Below are positions 25,963-34,180 of a DNA stretch of 51,997 nt, piece after piece. The notes below the pieces were generated by a model that ran no database searches, was not told where the DNA came from, and saw nothing but the letters and a program-made list of their open reading frames with translations. The position numbers and the translations under genes were made by a program. The stretch is from Methylobacterium variabile (GTDB lineage: Bacteria > Pseudomonadota > Alphaproteobacteria > Rhizobiales > Beijerinckiaceae): contig NZ_LABY01000038.1 in the NCBI RefSeq assembly GCF_001043975.1, positions 1-51,997 of the forward strand, written 5' to 3'. Each line of letters starts with the position of its first letter. The stretch's first letter is position 1.

Positions 25963-25987
25963 GGAACGCCGGGAGGCAGCAGGCGTT
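25963..25987 (+). promoter_or_regulatory. Predicted EcfG-type general stress promoter
   Basis: GGAAC at 25963-25967 and CGTT at 25984-25987 are separated by exactly 16 bases, the published consensus for the alphaproteobacterial general-stress sigma factor EcfG. It points at the two small ORFs starting at 26056 and 26246. A nearby inverted repeat, GATACT...AGTATC (25918-25942), lies just upstream. Use of the promoter is inferred. Confidence 0.7.
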
Positions 25988-26055
25988 GACCGCGCTCCAT
26001 GGCGGAGCCGGCCCGAGCGCCGCCGCCGCCCAACCACCCAACAGGGAGACCCGCC

Positions 26056-26241
26056 ATGACCGCGTCACCGCCTCCAGTGCCGCCGGCGAACCGCTCCGAC
26101 AAGGGCCCCGGCAGCGCCGAGCGCGCGCCGACCGAGACGGGGCCGAAGGGCTCCGGCCAGGCCAAGGACCCCGACAAGGTCGGGCAGGCCGGCAATTCGA
26201 AGGTGAACACCACCAACCAGGGCTACCAGCAGGATCGGTGA
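26056..26241 (+). CDS. Small disordered hypothetical protein
   Basis: A 61-residue, highly polar protein rich in Pro, Gly, Ser, Lys and Asn, for example SDKGPGSAERAPTETGPKG and the C-terminus KVNTTNQGYQQDR. No hydrophobic core, membrane segment or domain is visible; it should be intrinsically disordered. ATG 26056 has GGGAG eight bases upstream. It lies behind a predicted EcfG promoter and just before a second disordered ORF. A desiccation- or osmotic-stress role is inferred. Confidence 0.6.
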   Translation: MTASPPPVPPANRSDKGPGSAERAPTETGPKGSGQAKDPDKVGQAGNSKVNTTNQGYQQDR

Positions 26242-26245
26242 ACCG

Positions 26246-26467
26246 ATGAGCACTTCCGACAAGACGGACGCCGCCAACCGCCATCACGGCGGCCCGGGCA
26301 GCAGCCATCAGCGGCCGGACCGGCCCGACCCCACCGCCCATGCCGGCCCGAACCCCGGCTCCGCCACCAACGACAGCCGCTCCCACGTCTCGGGCGGCGG
26401 CGGCGAGCGCGACCGCCACCACACCCACGACCCCGACCGCAAGGGACACTCGCCGCGGTCGCATTGA
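26246..26467 (+). CDS. Small His/Gly/Asp-rich disordered hypothetical protein
   Basis: A 73-residue protein rich in His, Gly, Ser, Asp and Arg (NRHHGGPGSSHQRPDRPD, GGGGERDRHHTHDPDRKG), with no hydrophobic segment. Ten histidines suggest possible metal binding or merely extreme hydrophilicity. It starts 4 bp after the previous ORF and probably shares its mRNA. No family is recognised. Codon use is as GC-rich as the neighbours, so the ORF could in principle be spurious. Confidence 0.5.
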   Translation: MSTSDKTDAANRHHGGPGSSHQRPDRPDPTAHAGPNPGSATNDSRSHVSGGGGERDRHHTHDPDRKGHSPRSH

Positions 26468-26641
26468 GGCAGACCGGCGCCGGGCCGCCCGGACTCCGCG
26501 GGCTTCCTTCCCGAAGGATGTTTCCCGTGGAACAAGGGCGGCCCCGTTCCGGGGCCGTCGCATCGGCGTCGTGCGCGTGACGCGCGGGCCGCCGACGCAT
26601 CACCAGGCACGGCGACTGACTACGGATGCGAGGATCCTCCG

Positions 26642-26671
26642 TCCCCGGTCGATCGCGGGATCGACCGGGGA
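26642..26671. terminator. Strong hairpin between the small stress ORFs and the beta-lactamase
   Basis: TCCCCGGTCGATC (26642-26654) and GATCGACCGGGGA (26659-26671) form a perfect 13-bp stem with loop GCGG. A second, smaller hairpin, GGCCCC-GTTCC-GGGGCC, lies about 100 bp upstream. No T-run follows, so it is either a T-less terminator or a regulatory palindrome. It occupies part of the 320-bp gap 26468-26787, where no gene is seen. Confidence 0.55.
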
Positions 26672-26787
26672 GGCGGCGTCGGCGGGAACCAGCGTCCGCC
26701 CCGATCCTGTCACGGCCTCAGCGCGATATCGCCAAGGTCGAACCTCACATGAGCCTCCCTGACGATCCTCGCACAGGGAGCCGCGCC

Positions 26788-27687
26788 ATGCCCCACTCCG
26801 CCCTCCTTCGGCCCGCCGACGGCCTCACCCGCCGCGCCGCCCTGATCGGCGCCGCGCTGATCGCCTGCGTAACCCGCGGCGCCGCGGCGGCGGAGGACGC
26901 GGCGGCCAGGCTCGCGCAACTGGAGCGGCGGGATGGCGGGACGCTCGGGGTCGAGGTGCGCGACACCGCCACGGGCCGCCGCTTCGGTCATCGTGCCGAC
27001 GAGCGCTTCCCGATGTGCAGCACCTTCAAGGCGCTCGCCGCCGCCGCGGTGCTGGCCCGGGCCGACCAGGGCAAGGAGGACCTGAACCGCCGGATTTCCT
27101 ACGGCCGCGACGACCTCCTCAGCTACGCCCCGGTCACGGCCAAGCACGTCGAGGCCGGCATGACCCTGGCCGAGCTCTGCGCCGCGGCCGTGGTATGGAG
27201 CGACAACACCGCCGCCAACCTGATGCTGACGACGCTCGGCGGGCCGGAGGGCATCACCGCCTTCGCCCGCGCCCACGGCGACACCGTCACCCGCCTCGAT
27301 CGCACCGAGCCGACGCTCAACACCGCCATCGCCGGCGACGTGCGCGACACCACCAGCCCGGCGGCGATGGTCGGCCTTCTCGACCACGTCCTGCTCGGCC
27401 GGGCCCTGTCGGCGGAATCCCGCGCCCGGCTCACCGGCTGGATGCACGAGAGCCCGACCGGCTTGAAGCGCGTGCGCGCCGGCCTGCCGGCGGAATGGCG
27501 TACGGCGGACAAGACCGGCACGGGCGACAACGGCACTGCCAACGTCGTGGCGCTGATCCACCGCCCGGACGGTGCGCCGATCCTCGCGGCGGTGTACCTC
27601 ACCGGCTCGCCGGCCGAGCCCGCCGCGCGCGACGCTCTTCACGCGGAGGTCGGGAGGCTGATCGCCCGGAGCTTCCCGGGCGCCTGA
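26788..27687 (+). CDS. bla: Class A beta-lactamase
   Basis: A 299-residue serine beta-lactamase. All class A landmarks are present: S78-T-F-K81 (Ambler S70/K73), SDN at 138-140, E174 in EPTLN (Ambler E166) and KTG at 242-244. The N-terminus LTRRAALIGAALIACVTRGAAAAE has twin Arg and may be a Tat signal, so the enzyme is periplasmic. It should hydrolyse penicillins and perhaps cephalosporins; spectrum is not predictable. ATG 26788 follows AGGGAG; an ATG at 26749 would give a longer leader. No regulator (ampR/blaI type) is adjacent. Confidence 0.94.
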   Translation: MPHSALLRPADGLTRRAALIGAALIACVTRGAAAAEDAAARLAQLERRDGGTLGVEVRDTATGRRFGHRADERFPMCSTFKALAAAAVLARADQGKEDLNRRISYGRDDLLSYAPVTAKHVEAGMTLAELCAAAVVWSDNTAANLMLTTLGGPEGITAFARAHGDTVTRLDRTEPTLNTAIAGDVRDTTSPAAMVGLLDHVLLGRALSAESRARLTGWMHESPTGLKRVRAGLPAEWRTADKTGTGDNGTANVVALIHRPDGAPILAAVYLTGSPAEPAARDALHAEVGRLIARSFPGA

Positions 27688-27740
27688 ACGGCGTGTCGAC
27701 CGACGCGGAAGGCTTGCGCGATCGCCAGCCGTCAGCCGAA

Positions 27741-27758
27741 CGGCCGCTCACGCGGCCG
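27741..27758 (-). terminator. Hairpin overlapping the stop codon of the 77-residue gene
   Basis: CGGCCGC-TCAC-GCGGCCG forms a 7-bp perfect stem with a four-base loop that contains the TGA of the minus-strand gene. It is a plausible terminator between convergent bla and that gene. No T-tract is present. Confidence 0.5.
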
Positions 27759-27981
27759 AGCGGACGATCCGGGTGATGGCGAGCGGCGGCCGGCCGGACT
27801 TCTCCGCGATGTCGCGGTCCTGCTCCTCGATGGCCTGGCGGATGGCGGTATCGGCGTCGAGGTCGAGCACGGCTGCCCGGGGCACCCGCCGGTTGGAGCG
27901 GCGCGAACCGTCCTCGTAGTAGACGTCGAACAGGACGAAGCCCGTGTCCTGCACCTTCGGCTTCTGCTTCGAACGCAACAT
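27748..27981 (-). CDS. Small conserved-looking hypothetical protein
   Basis: A 77-residue protein starting MLRSKQKPKVQDTGFVLFDV, with a compact alpha/beta-looking middle (YYEDGSRRSNRRVPRAAVLD) and an acidic helix (AIRQAIEEQDRDIAEKSGR). No known domain is recognised. ATG 27981 gives the well-structured part; longer upstream frames are Arg/Pro-rich and unconvincing. It converges on bla. Confidence 0.6.
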   Translation of the reverse strand: MLRSKQKPKVQDTGFVLFDVYYEDGSRRSNRRVPRAAVLDLDADTAIRQAIEEQDRDIAEKSGRPPLAITRIVRSAA

Positions 27982-28240
27982 GGTCGTGACTCTTCTTGGC
28001 GGCGGAGCGCGCGTCGCCGCGGCGCCGGGCACGGCCGGAGCCGCACGGCGCGGGCCCGCGCCGCGAGGTGGGGGATCGATCAGGCGATGGCGGTCCTTCG
28101 GGCGCCTGGTCGGGGCCTGCCTCGGACGGGCCGGCGCGCGACGCAAGGGCGGATATGGGGCCGAAAGCCGCCGGAGGCCAGCGCGAAGCGCCGGCGCCGA
28201 TGCCGCAGTGCGGGAGACGATGGGACGGACTGAGAAGGTC

Positions 28241-28474
28241 TCAGCCGGTATACATCACCGCCGCCACCGGGGCGGCCTTGGTCCGGCCCGGATGGCTCAT
28301 GGTCCAGATCGACCAGACGGCGAGGGCGGAGCAGGACAGGAGCACCAGGCCGCGGACGTAGCGGCCGCGATGGATGTCGCGCACGGCGTAGACCGGCATC
28401 AGCACCGCCTTGGCGGCGTTGCGCAGGGCGAGAACCATCAGGATCGCCACGAAGGCCGTTACTGTCCCGAGCAT
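28241..28474 (-). CDS. Small two-helix membrane protein
   Basis: A 77-residue protein with two hydrophobic segments (TVTAFVAILMVLALRNAAKAVLMP and GLVLLSCSALAVWSIWTM) separated by a basic loop (VRDIHRGRYVR). I chose ATG 28474 because GAGGGG lies seven bases upstream; ATG 28480 is an alternative. The function is unknown. It lies downstream of prfH on the same strand, but the 151-bp gap argues against a shared operon. Confidence 0.65.
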   Translation of the reverse strand: MLGTVTAFVAILMVLALRNAAKAVLMPVYAVRDIHRGRYVRGLVLLSCSALAVWSIWTMSHPGRTKAAPVAAVMYTG

Positions 28475-28625
28475 GCCCATCCCCCTCGATTGAGCCACCG
28501 TGTTCGAGCCTAACCTCGCAACACGGCGAAACGAAGTCACGTCCCCGCATCGTCGCGGGGGCGGCCCGCCGATCTGATCGGACCTTGCGCGCCGGATGGT
28601 TAACGGAAGGTAGCGTGCGCCGCTC

Positions 28626-29258
28626 TCAGCGCACCCGCTCGAAATCCGGCCCCGCATAGGCCCGGACCGCCCGCCCGCCCCGGTCCGCCACGGCGATGTT
28701 CAGGGACCAGCGCTCCCGCATTCCGGCCTGGGCCTGCGCCTCCGCCCGGGCGCCGAGCGCCAGCCCGAGCCGCGTCAGGGCGAGGGCCCGGTTGCGATGC
28801 TGGCTGCGCTCCGTGCCGGAGGTGACGACGAGGCCGCTGGGCCGGTGACGCAGCCGCACCGCGCTGTCGGTGGTGTTGACGTGCTGGCCACCCGGGCCGG
28901 AGGAGCGGAAGGTCTCCCAGTGCAGGTCGGCCTCCCGCACGCCGAGATCCGCGAGCCGGGGCGGCGTCACCCGGGCGACGGTGACGAACCAGTTCTTGCG
29001 CCCGAGCCCGGGCCGGAGCGGGCTCGGGCAGGTCCACCGGACGGTGCCTTCCCACGACCGCGCCCAGGCCTCGGTCCCGTCGCCCTCGACCCGGACGAGG
29101 GCCGAGAGCAGGCCGGCCTCGCCGGCCTTCGTCTCCAGGACGGCAGCGGCGAGGCCCGACGCCGCGGCGTCGCGCGGCAGCACGGTGCACAGGCCGGCGA
29201 CCGCGATCTGGCACTCGCCGGGTCCGCGCCCGGCGCTGAGATGCAGCAGGACCTCCAT
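28626..29258 (-). CDS. prfH: Release-factor-like ribosome rescue protein PrfH
   Basis: A 210-residue release-factor homologue with the catalytic GGQ at 123-125 in RSSGPGGQHVNTTDSAVRLRH, but without RF1/RF2 domain 1 and without the stop-codon-reading PxT/SPF loop, as in PrfH. It begins one base after the rtcB stop codon (TGA-G-ATG), so the two are translationally coupled. Published work on E. coli PrfH and RtcB2 shows PrfH freeing peptides from ribosomes whose 16S rRNA decoding site has been cut, after which RtcB reseals the rRNA. Given the pairing here, the same role is very likely. Confidence 0.92.
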   Translation of the reverse strand: MEVLLHLSAGRGPGECQIAVAGLCTVLPRDAAASGLAAAVLETKAGEAGLLSALVRVEGDGTEAWARSWEGTVRWTCPSPLRPGLGRKNWFVTVARVTPPRLADLGVREADLHWETFRSSGPGGQHVNTTDSAVRLRHRPSGLVVTSGTERSQHRNRALALTRLGLALGARAEAQAQAGMRERWSLNIAVADRGGRAVRAYAGPDFERVR

Positions 29259-29259
29259 C

Positions 29260-30477
29260 TCAGCGCTCCCGATGCTTGACCGCGCGGGCGGCGCGGCGCT
29301 CGCGCAGGCGGGCCTGCTTGTCGCCGCGGGCCGGGCCGTCCGGGTCGAGCGAGCACTTGAAGGTGACGAGCGGCCGCAGCACGGCGACGGTCCGGACGAG
29401 CCCGGCCGCCTCCAGGTCGCCGACGACCGAGGCCGCCGGCTTGTAGGCCGGCGGCGCCTCCTCCCAGAGCAGCCGCTCGTCCCCGCACACCACCACGCCC
29501 CCGAAGGGGTTGCGGGCGAGGTCCTCCCGGCGCAGGCGGCCCTTGAGCTTGTCCCTCGCCTCGTGCCGCCCGAGCTTGCGCCCGGCGCCGTGGGCCAGGG
29601 ACCACAGGGTGTCGGCCCGGTCCGGGACCGGCTCGACCAGGACGCTGACGTCGCCCCGCGAGCCGGGCACGACCACCGGCCCGCGATCGGCCGGGGCCGC
29701 CCCCTTGCGGTGGAGGTGGCAGCGGCACCCGCCCACCTCGATCGGCGTGACGCCGTTGTGGCAGAGGTCGAGCAGGCACCGGCCCTCCGCCCCGAGTGCG
29801 GCGAGGGCCCGGTGGGCGACGAGGTCGCGGTTGGCCCGGGCCCATCCCACAGCCGCGTCGTGGGCGGCCAGGTAGGCATCGGCGTCCGGCGTGTCGGCCC
29901 GCAGCGGCGAGGCTCCGTGCCACTCGGCATGGGCCCGCAGGATCGACTCGCCCAAGCCCCGGCTGCCGGTATGGACCAGCAGGACGGCCCGGGCCGGGTC
30001 GAGCCCGATCCGCGCCGACGCTTCGGCATCCCGGATCTCGGCGACGGCCTGCACCTCCAGGAAGTGATTGCCGTGCCCGACCGTGCCGAGGGCGGCGTCG
30101 TAGGCGGTGGGAGCCACGCCGCGCTGGCTGAGCCAGCCGGCGACGTCGCCCTCCCACGGGCCGTCGAGCCCGTCGAACCGGTCCGCGATCCGCGCCGGGT
30201 TGGCCCGACGCAAGGACAGGTCGGTCTGCCACAGGGCCATGCCGCAGCCGATGTCGGAGCCGACCAGGGCCGGCCGGATCAGCCCCTCCGACAGGAAGGC
30301 GGCCCCGACCGGGCCGTTCTTGCCGGGGTGCAGGTCCGGCATGCCGACAGTCTCGCGCATGCCGGGAAGCGCGCCGGTCTCGTCGAGCTGGCGCAGGGCC
30401 TCGCCCTCGATCCAGGTCGAGGCGGAGGCGACCACGCGGACGCCGGGGGCGCGCGTGGCGATGATCGAATTGCCCAT
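29260..30477 (-). CDS. rtcB: RNA-splicing ligase RtcB (PrfH-associated type)
   Basis: A 405-residue RtcB ligase joining 2',3'-cyclic phosphate or 3'-phosphate ends to 5'-OH ends using GTP and Mn2+. Metal-site residues are visible: D75 and C78 (GSDIGCGM), H135 and H138 (GHGNHF), and H169 (VHTGSRG). The guanylylated His is H296 in HGAGRKLGR. The Arg-rich C-terminus (RERRAARAVKHRER) may contact RNA. It is shorter than archaeal or tRNA-splicing RtcB and matches the PrfH-linked branch. No rtcR activator or rtcA is adjacent. Confidence 0.94.
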   Translation of the reverse strand: MGNSIIATRAPGVRVVASASTWIEGEALRQLDETGALPGMRETVGMPDLHPGKNGPVGAAFLSEGLIRPALVGSDIGCGMALWQTDLSLRRANPARIADRFDGLDGPWEGDVAGWLSQRGVAPTAYDAALGTVGHGNHFLEVQAVAEIRDAEASARIGLDPARAVLLVHTGSRGLGESILRAHAEWHGASPLRADTPDADAYLAAHDAAVGWARANRDLVAHRALAALGAEGRCLLDLCHNGVTPIEVGGCRCHLHRKGAAPADRGPVVVPGSRGDVSVLVEPVPDRADTLWSLAHGAGRKLGRHEARDKLKGRLRREDLARNPFGGVVVCGDERLLWEEAPPAYKPAASVVGDLEAAGLVRTVAVLRPLVTFKCSLDPDGPARGDKQARLRERRAARAVKHRER

Positions 30478-30597
30478 GAGGGATGTGGATTCCGTGGCCG
30501 CGCGAAGCGGCCGAAGACGAGCCTCAGCGGACGGACAAGCCGCCTCGCCGCGTCAGAACGCCGGTCCGCCGCACTCGCGGGGATCCTCGCGTCTTTG

Positions 30598-30644
30598 CCC
30601 CGTCAGAGGACGGGGCGGGCATGGATGCATTCCATGGCTCGCCC
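30598..30644. repeat. Two consecutive hairpins upstream of rtcB
   Basis: CCCCGTC-AGAG-GACGGGG (30598-30615) abuts a longer hairpin, GGGCGGGCATGGA/TCCATGGCTCGCCC, around 30613-30644 (one bulge and one wobble). They share bases, so only one can form fully at a time. They lie in the 258-bp gap between the dehydrogenase gene and rtcB, both on the minus strand, and could terminate the upstream message or structure the rtcB leader. Confidence 0.6.
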
Positions 30645-30735
30645 TCCCGCCGGGTCCAGTCCCGGTCCACGCTTCGCTGTTACCGCAACGGAAGCAGCGT
30701 GGCAATCCGCGGGGGGCCGGCGTCGTCGAGGGAGG

Positions 30736-31677
30736 TCAGTAGCCCCGGGCCGCGTCGACCGCGCCCGGGGGGATCCGGCCCTCGCGCACGGCCTCCGCCG
30801 CGGCCAGCAGGGTGCGGGCGACCGCCTGCGGACTCGCCTCGCAGGCCTCGTGCGGCGTGACGCGGATCGCCGGATGGTCCCAGAACGGGTGCGAGGCGGG
30901 CAGCGGCTCGGTGGCGAATACGTCGAGGGCGGCGCCCGCGAGGTGGCCGGAGGCGAGGGACGCGAGGAGGTCGGCCTCGACCAGGTGCTCGCCGCGGCCG
31001 ACCTGGATCAGGTATCCGCCCGGGCGCAGGCGCGCGAGGAGCGCGGCGTCGAGGAGGCCGCCCGTCTCCGGCGTCAGCGGCAGCAGGTTCACCAGCACCT
31101 CGCTCTCGGGGAGCATCGCCGCGAGACCCTCCGGCCCGTGATGGTGGATGACGCCGGGACCGGCCGTCTGCGGCGTGCGGCCCCAGGCCCGCACCGGGAA
31201 GCCGAGGGCGGCGAGGTCGGCCGCGACCCGCCGGCCGATCTGGCCGTAGCCGAGCAGGCCGACGGGCACCGCGCTCGCGTCGCGCGGATAGAGGCGGCGC
31301 CAGACCCGGTCGCGCTGGTTCTCCGCGTAAGTCTGGAAGCGGCGCTGGTGGCCGATGACGTGCCAGAGCACGAAGCCCGACATCGCCCGCGCCTGGTCGG
31401 GATCGACCACCCGCACCACCGGCAGGTCGGGCGGGCGTCCGGGGCAGGCGAGCAGGTTGTCGACGCCCGCCGCGATCGAGCACAGGGCGGCGAGGTTGGG
31501 GTAGCGTGGCAGCGCGTCGGCGGGCGGGCGCCAGGCCAGCGCCAGGCGCACCCGCTCGGGCTCCGGCGCCGGATGGTCGAGGATCTCGACCCGGTCGGCG
31601 ATCTCGCCGAGCGCCGCGCCGAACAGCCGGCGCAGGTCGGTGGTGGCGCTGAGGAGCACGCAGGGCAGGCGGTCCAT
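30736..31677 (-). CDS. D-2-hydroxyacid dehydrogenase (GhrA-like glyoxylate/hydroxypyruvate reductase)
   Basis: A 313-residue NAD(P)-dependent enzyme. The nucleotide-binding motif is GLLGYGQIGRRVAADLAALG. The catalytic triad is Arg in LIQVGRGEHL, Glu in DVFATEPLP and His in VTPHEACEAS. The GAALDVFATEPLPASHPFW stretch matches GhrA. It probably reduces glyoxylate or hydroxypyruvate. It directly follows the dipeptide ABC ATPase gene (2-bp gap), so it seems part of that operon. Confidence 0.9.
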   Translation of the reverse strand: MDRLPCVLLSATTDLRRLFGAALGEIADRVEILDHPAPEPERVRLALAWRPPADALPRYPNLAALCSIAAGVDNLLACPGRPPDLPVVRVVDPDQARAMSGFVLWHVIGHQRRFQTYAENQRDRVWRRLYPRDASAVPVGLLGYGQIGRRVAADLAALGFPVRAWGRTPQTAGPGVIHHHGPEGLAAMLPESEVLVNLLPLTPETGGLLDAALLARLRPGGYLIQVGRGEHLVEADLLASLASGHLAGAALDVFATEPLPASHPFWDHPAIRVTPHEACEASPQAVARTLLAAAEAVREGRIPPGAVDAARGY

Positions 31678-31679
31678 CC

Positions 31680-33299
31680 TCAGGCCGCCTGCCGCACCCG
31701 GCCCGGCACGGCGTCGAGGAGCGCGCGGGTGTAGGGGTGCTCGGGATTGGCGAAGAGCGCGCCCGCGGTCTTGAGCTCGACGATCTCGCCCTGGCGCATC
31801 ACCGCGATCCGGTCGCAGATCTGCGCCGCCACCCGGAGGTCGTGGGTGATGAACAGCATCGACAGGCCGAGGCGCGTCTTCAGGTCTTCCAGCAGCGCCA
31901 GCACCTGCGCCTGGACCGAGACGTCGAGGGCCGAGACCGCCTCGTCGGCGACCAGCACCTCGGGCTCAAGGGCGAGTGCCCGGGCGATGCCGATGCGCTG
32001 GCGCTGGCCGCCGGAGAACTCGTGCGGGAAGCGCTCCAGAGCCTTGGCGTCGAGGCCGACGAGATCGAGGAGGCGGCGCGCCCGCTCCATCGCGTCGGGC
32101 AGGGACACGCCGTGCGCCACCGGCCCGTCGGCGATGATGCGGCCGACGCTGCGGCGCGGGTTGAGCGAGGCGAAGGGGTCCTGAAACACCATCTGGATGC
32201 GGCTGCGGGCCTGGCGCAGGGCCTCGCCCCTGAGCCGCGTCAGGTCGGTGTCGCCGAGGCGCACTTGGCCGGCGTCCGGCTCGATCAGCCGCATCACCAG
32301 GCGGGCGACCGAGGATTTCCCCGAGCCCGATTCGCCGACGAGGCCCAGCGTCTCGCCGCGGTGGAGTGCGAACGCCACGTCCCGCGCCGCCGCCGTGCGC
32401 CGCGGCGCCCGCCACAGCCCGCCGCCGGTGACGTAGGTCTTCTGCAGGCCCACCACCTCGACCGCCTTCGGGCCCGAGAGGGGAGGGCGGGTCGGCGGGT
32501 CCATGGTCGGCACCGCGGAAAGCAGCGTGCGGGTATAGGGCGCCTGCGGCCGGCCGAGCACCGCGGCGGCCGGGCCCTCCTCGACCACCCGTCCGTGGCG
32601 CAGCACCAGCACCCGGTCGGCGATCTCCGCCACGACGCCGAAATCGTGGGTGATGAACAGGACGGCCATGTTGCGGCGGCGCTGCAGGTCGCGGATCAGC
32701 TTCAGGATCTGCGCCTGGGTCGTCACGTCCAGCGCCGTCGTCGGCTCGTCGGCGACGAGCACGGCGGGCTCCAGCGCCAGCGCCATGGCGATCATCGCCC
32801 GCTGGCGCTGCCCGCCCGAGAGCTGGTGCGGATAGGCCCGCACGATCCGCTCCGGCTCCGGCAGCCCGACCTCGCGGGCGAGCGCCACCGCGCGGGCGCG
32901 GCGCTCCTTCGGCGTCAGCTGGCCGTGGGCCTCGAACATCTCGGCCATCTGGTCGCCGATCCGCATCAGCGGATTGAGCGCCGTCATCGGCTCCTGGAAG
33001 ATCATCGCGATCCGCCGGCCGCGGGTGTCGCGCCAGGCCGCATCGTCCTGGCCCAGGAGATCGGTGTCGCCGAGGCGGATCGTGCCGGAGACCGGGCGCA
33101 CCGCCTTCGGCAAGAGGCCCATCAGCGCGTGGGCGCACATCGACTTGCCGGAGCCCGATTCGCCGACGAGGCACAGGATCTCGCCGGCCACGAGGTCGAA
33201 CGAGACGCCGTCGACGGCGTTCGCCCGGTCGCCGCCCGCCGGCAGGGCGAGGCTCAGGTCCCGGACCGCGACGGCGATCCGCCTTGCATCGGTATCCAT
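31680..33299 (-). CDS. Dipeptide/oligopeptide ABC transporter, fused dual ATPase
   Basis: A 539-residue protein made of two complete DppD/DppF-type ATPases in tandem (GsiA/YejF-like). The first half has Walker [10 protein letters not shown] and signature [12 protein letters not shown]. The second has [20 protein letters not shown] [14 protein letters not shown] and Walker [13 protein letters not shown]. It energises uptake of peptides, opines or similar compounds through the permeases at 33302 and 34177. ATG 33299 is chosen. The stop is two bases before the adjacent dehydrogenase gene. Confidence 0.95.
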   Translation of the reverse strand: MDTDARRIAVAVRDLSLALPAGGDRANAVDGVSFDLVAGEILCLVGESGSGKSMCAHALMGLLPKAVRPVSGTIRLGDTDLLGQDDAAWRDTRGRRIAMIFQEPMTALNPLMRIGDQMAEMFEAHGQLTPKERRARAVALAREVGLPEPERIVRAYPHQLSGGQRQRAMIAMALALEPAVLVADEPTTALDVTTQAQILKLIRDLQRRRNMAVLFITHDFGVVAEIADRVLVLRHGRVVEEGPAAAVLGRPQAPYTRTLLSAVPTMDPPTRPPLSGPKAVEVVGLQKTYVTGGGLWRAPRRTAAARDVAFALHRGETLGLVGESGSGKSSVARLVMRLIEPDAGQVRLGDTDLTRLRGEALRQARSRIQMVFQDPFASLNPRRSVGRIIADGPVAHGVSLPDAMERARRLLDLVGLDAKALERFPHEFSGGQRQRIGIARALALEPEVLVADEAVSALDVSVQAQVLALLEDLKTRLGLSMLFITHDLRVAAQICDRIAVMRQGEIVELKTAGALFANPEHPYTRALLDAVPGRVRQAA

Positions 33300-33301
33300 C
33301 G

Positions 33302-34180
33302 TCAGCGCTCCCGGGACAGGCGCGGATTGAGGGCGTCGTTCAGGCCCTCGCCGATCAGGTTGAGGGCGAGCACCGTGAGCAGGATCACCACGCCCGGGAA
33401 GGCGGTGATCCACCACGCCTGGCGGATGACGGTGCGGCCGGCCCCGACCATGAAGCCCCAGGACATCCGGTTCGGGTCGCCGAGGCCGAGGAAGGAGAGC
33501 GAGGATTCGAGCAGGATCGCGGTCGCCACCATCAGCGAGGCCAGGACCACGATCGGCGACAGGGTGTTGGGCAGGACCTCCCGGCGCAGGATGGTGAAGG
33601 TGGTCTGGCCCGTGACGATCGCCGCCTGGACGTATTCGCGCGATCGCAGGGACAGCACCTCGCCCCGCACCAGCCGGGTCACCGGCGGCCAGCTGACGAG
33701 GGCGATGGCGAGGATCATCGAGGACAGGGACGGCTGCAGGATCGCGACGAGCACGATGGCGAGCGCGAAGCTCGGCACGGTCTGAAAGAGTTCGGTGAAG
33801 CGCATCAGCGCGTCGTCGACCCGGCCGCCGAGATAGCCGGCGAGCGCGCCGAGCGGCACGCCGATGACGAGCGCGGCGAGCGTCGAGACCAGGCCGACGA
33901 TGAGCGAGACCCCGGCCCCGTGCATCAGCCCGGCGGCGATGTCGCGCCCGAGCGCGTCGGTGCCGAGCGGCACCCGCTCCAGGGTGAAGGGCGGCACGAA
34001 GGGCCGCTGCACCATGCGCCAGGGCGAGGTCGGGTAAAGGATCGGGGCGAGCAGCGCCGCCGCCACCACGAGGGCGAGGATCACGAGGCCGATCACCGCG
34101 CCCGGATGGCGCAGGAAGGCGGCGAGCGGCCCGCGGCGGCGCGCGGGCGCCGGCGCGCTCAGGGGGACGGCGTTGTTCAT
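33302..34180 (-). CDS. Dipeptide-type ABC transporter permease (DppC-like)
   Basis: A 292-residue membrane protein with five to six helices (GAVIGLVILALVVAAALLAPIL and GVSLIVGLVSTLAALVIGVPLGALAG). The EAA-like coupling loop is in TGQTTFTILRREVLPNTLSPIVV. The N-terminus has the cytoplasmic ArgPro-rich leader of OppC-like proteins. Its ATG overlaps the TGA of the partner permease (ATGA at 34177), so the pair is coupled. Confidence 0.94.
   Translation of the reverse strand: MNNAVPLSAPAPARRRGPLAAFLRHPGAVIGLVILALVVAAALLAPILYPTSPWRMVQRPFVPPFTLERVPLGTDALGRDIAAGLMHGAGVSLIVGLVSTLAALVIGVPLGALAGYLGGRVDDALMRFTELFQTVPSFALAIVLVAILQPSLSSMILAIALVSWPPVTRLVRGEVLSLRSREYVQAAIVTGQTTFTILRREVLPNTLSPIVVLASLMVATAILLESSLSFLGLGDPNRMSWGFMVGAGRTVIRQAWWITAFPGVVILLTVLALNLIGEGLNDALNPRLSRER

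Noticed and set aside
26521..26545. GGAAC...CGTT as a second EcfG promoter before the beta-lactamase
   Set aside because: The spacing is 11 bases, far from the 16-17 required; the motif is part of a GGCCCC hairpin.
30478..30735. Sigma-54 promoter before rtcB, as in RtcR-controlled systems
   Set aside because: No GG-N10-GC pair with the usual TGGCAC/TTGC context was found, and no rtcR gene is near.
28870..31734. 954-residue plus-strand frame opposite prfH, rtcB and the dehydrogenase
   Set aside because: It is an antisense shadow; the minus-strand products have clear motifs and this does not.
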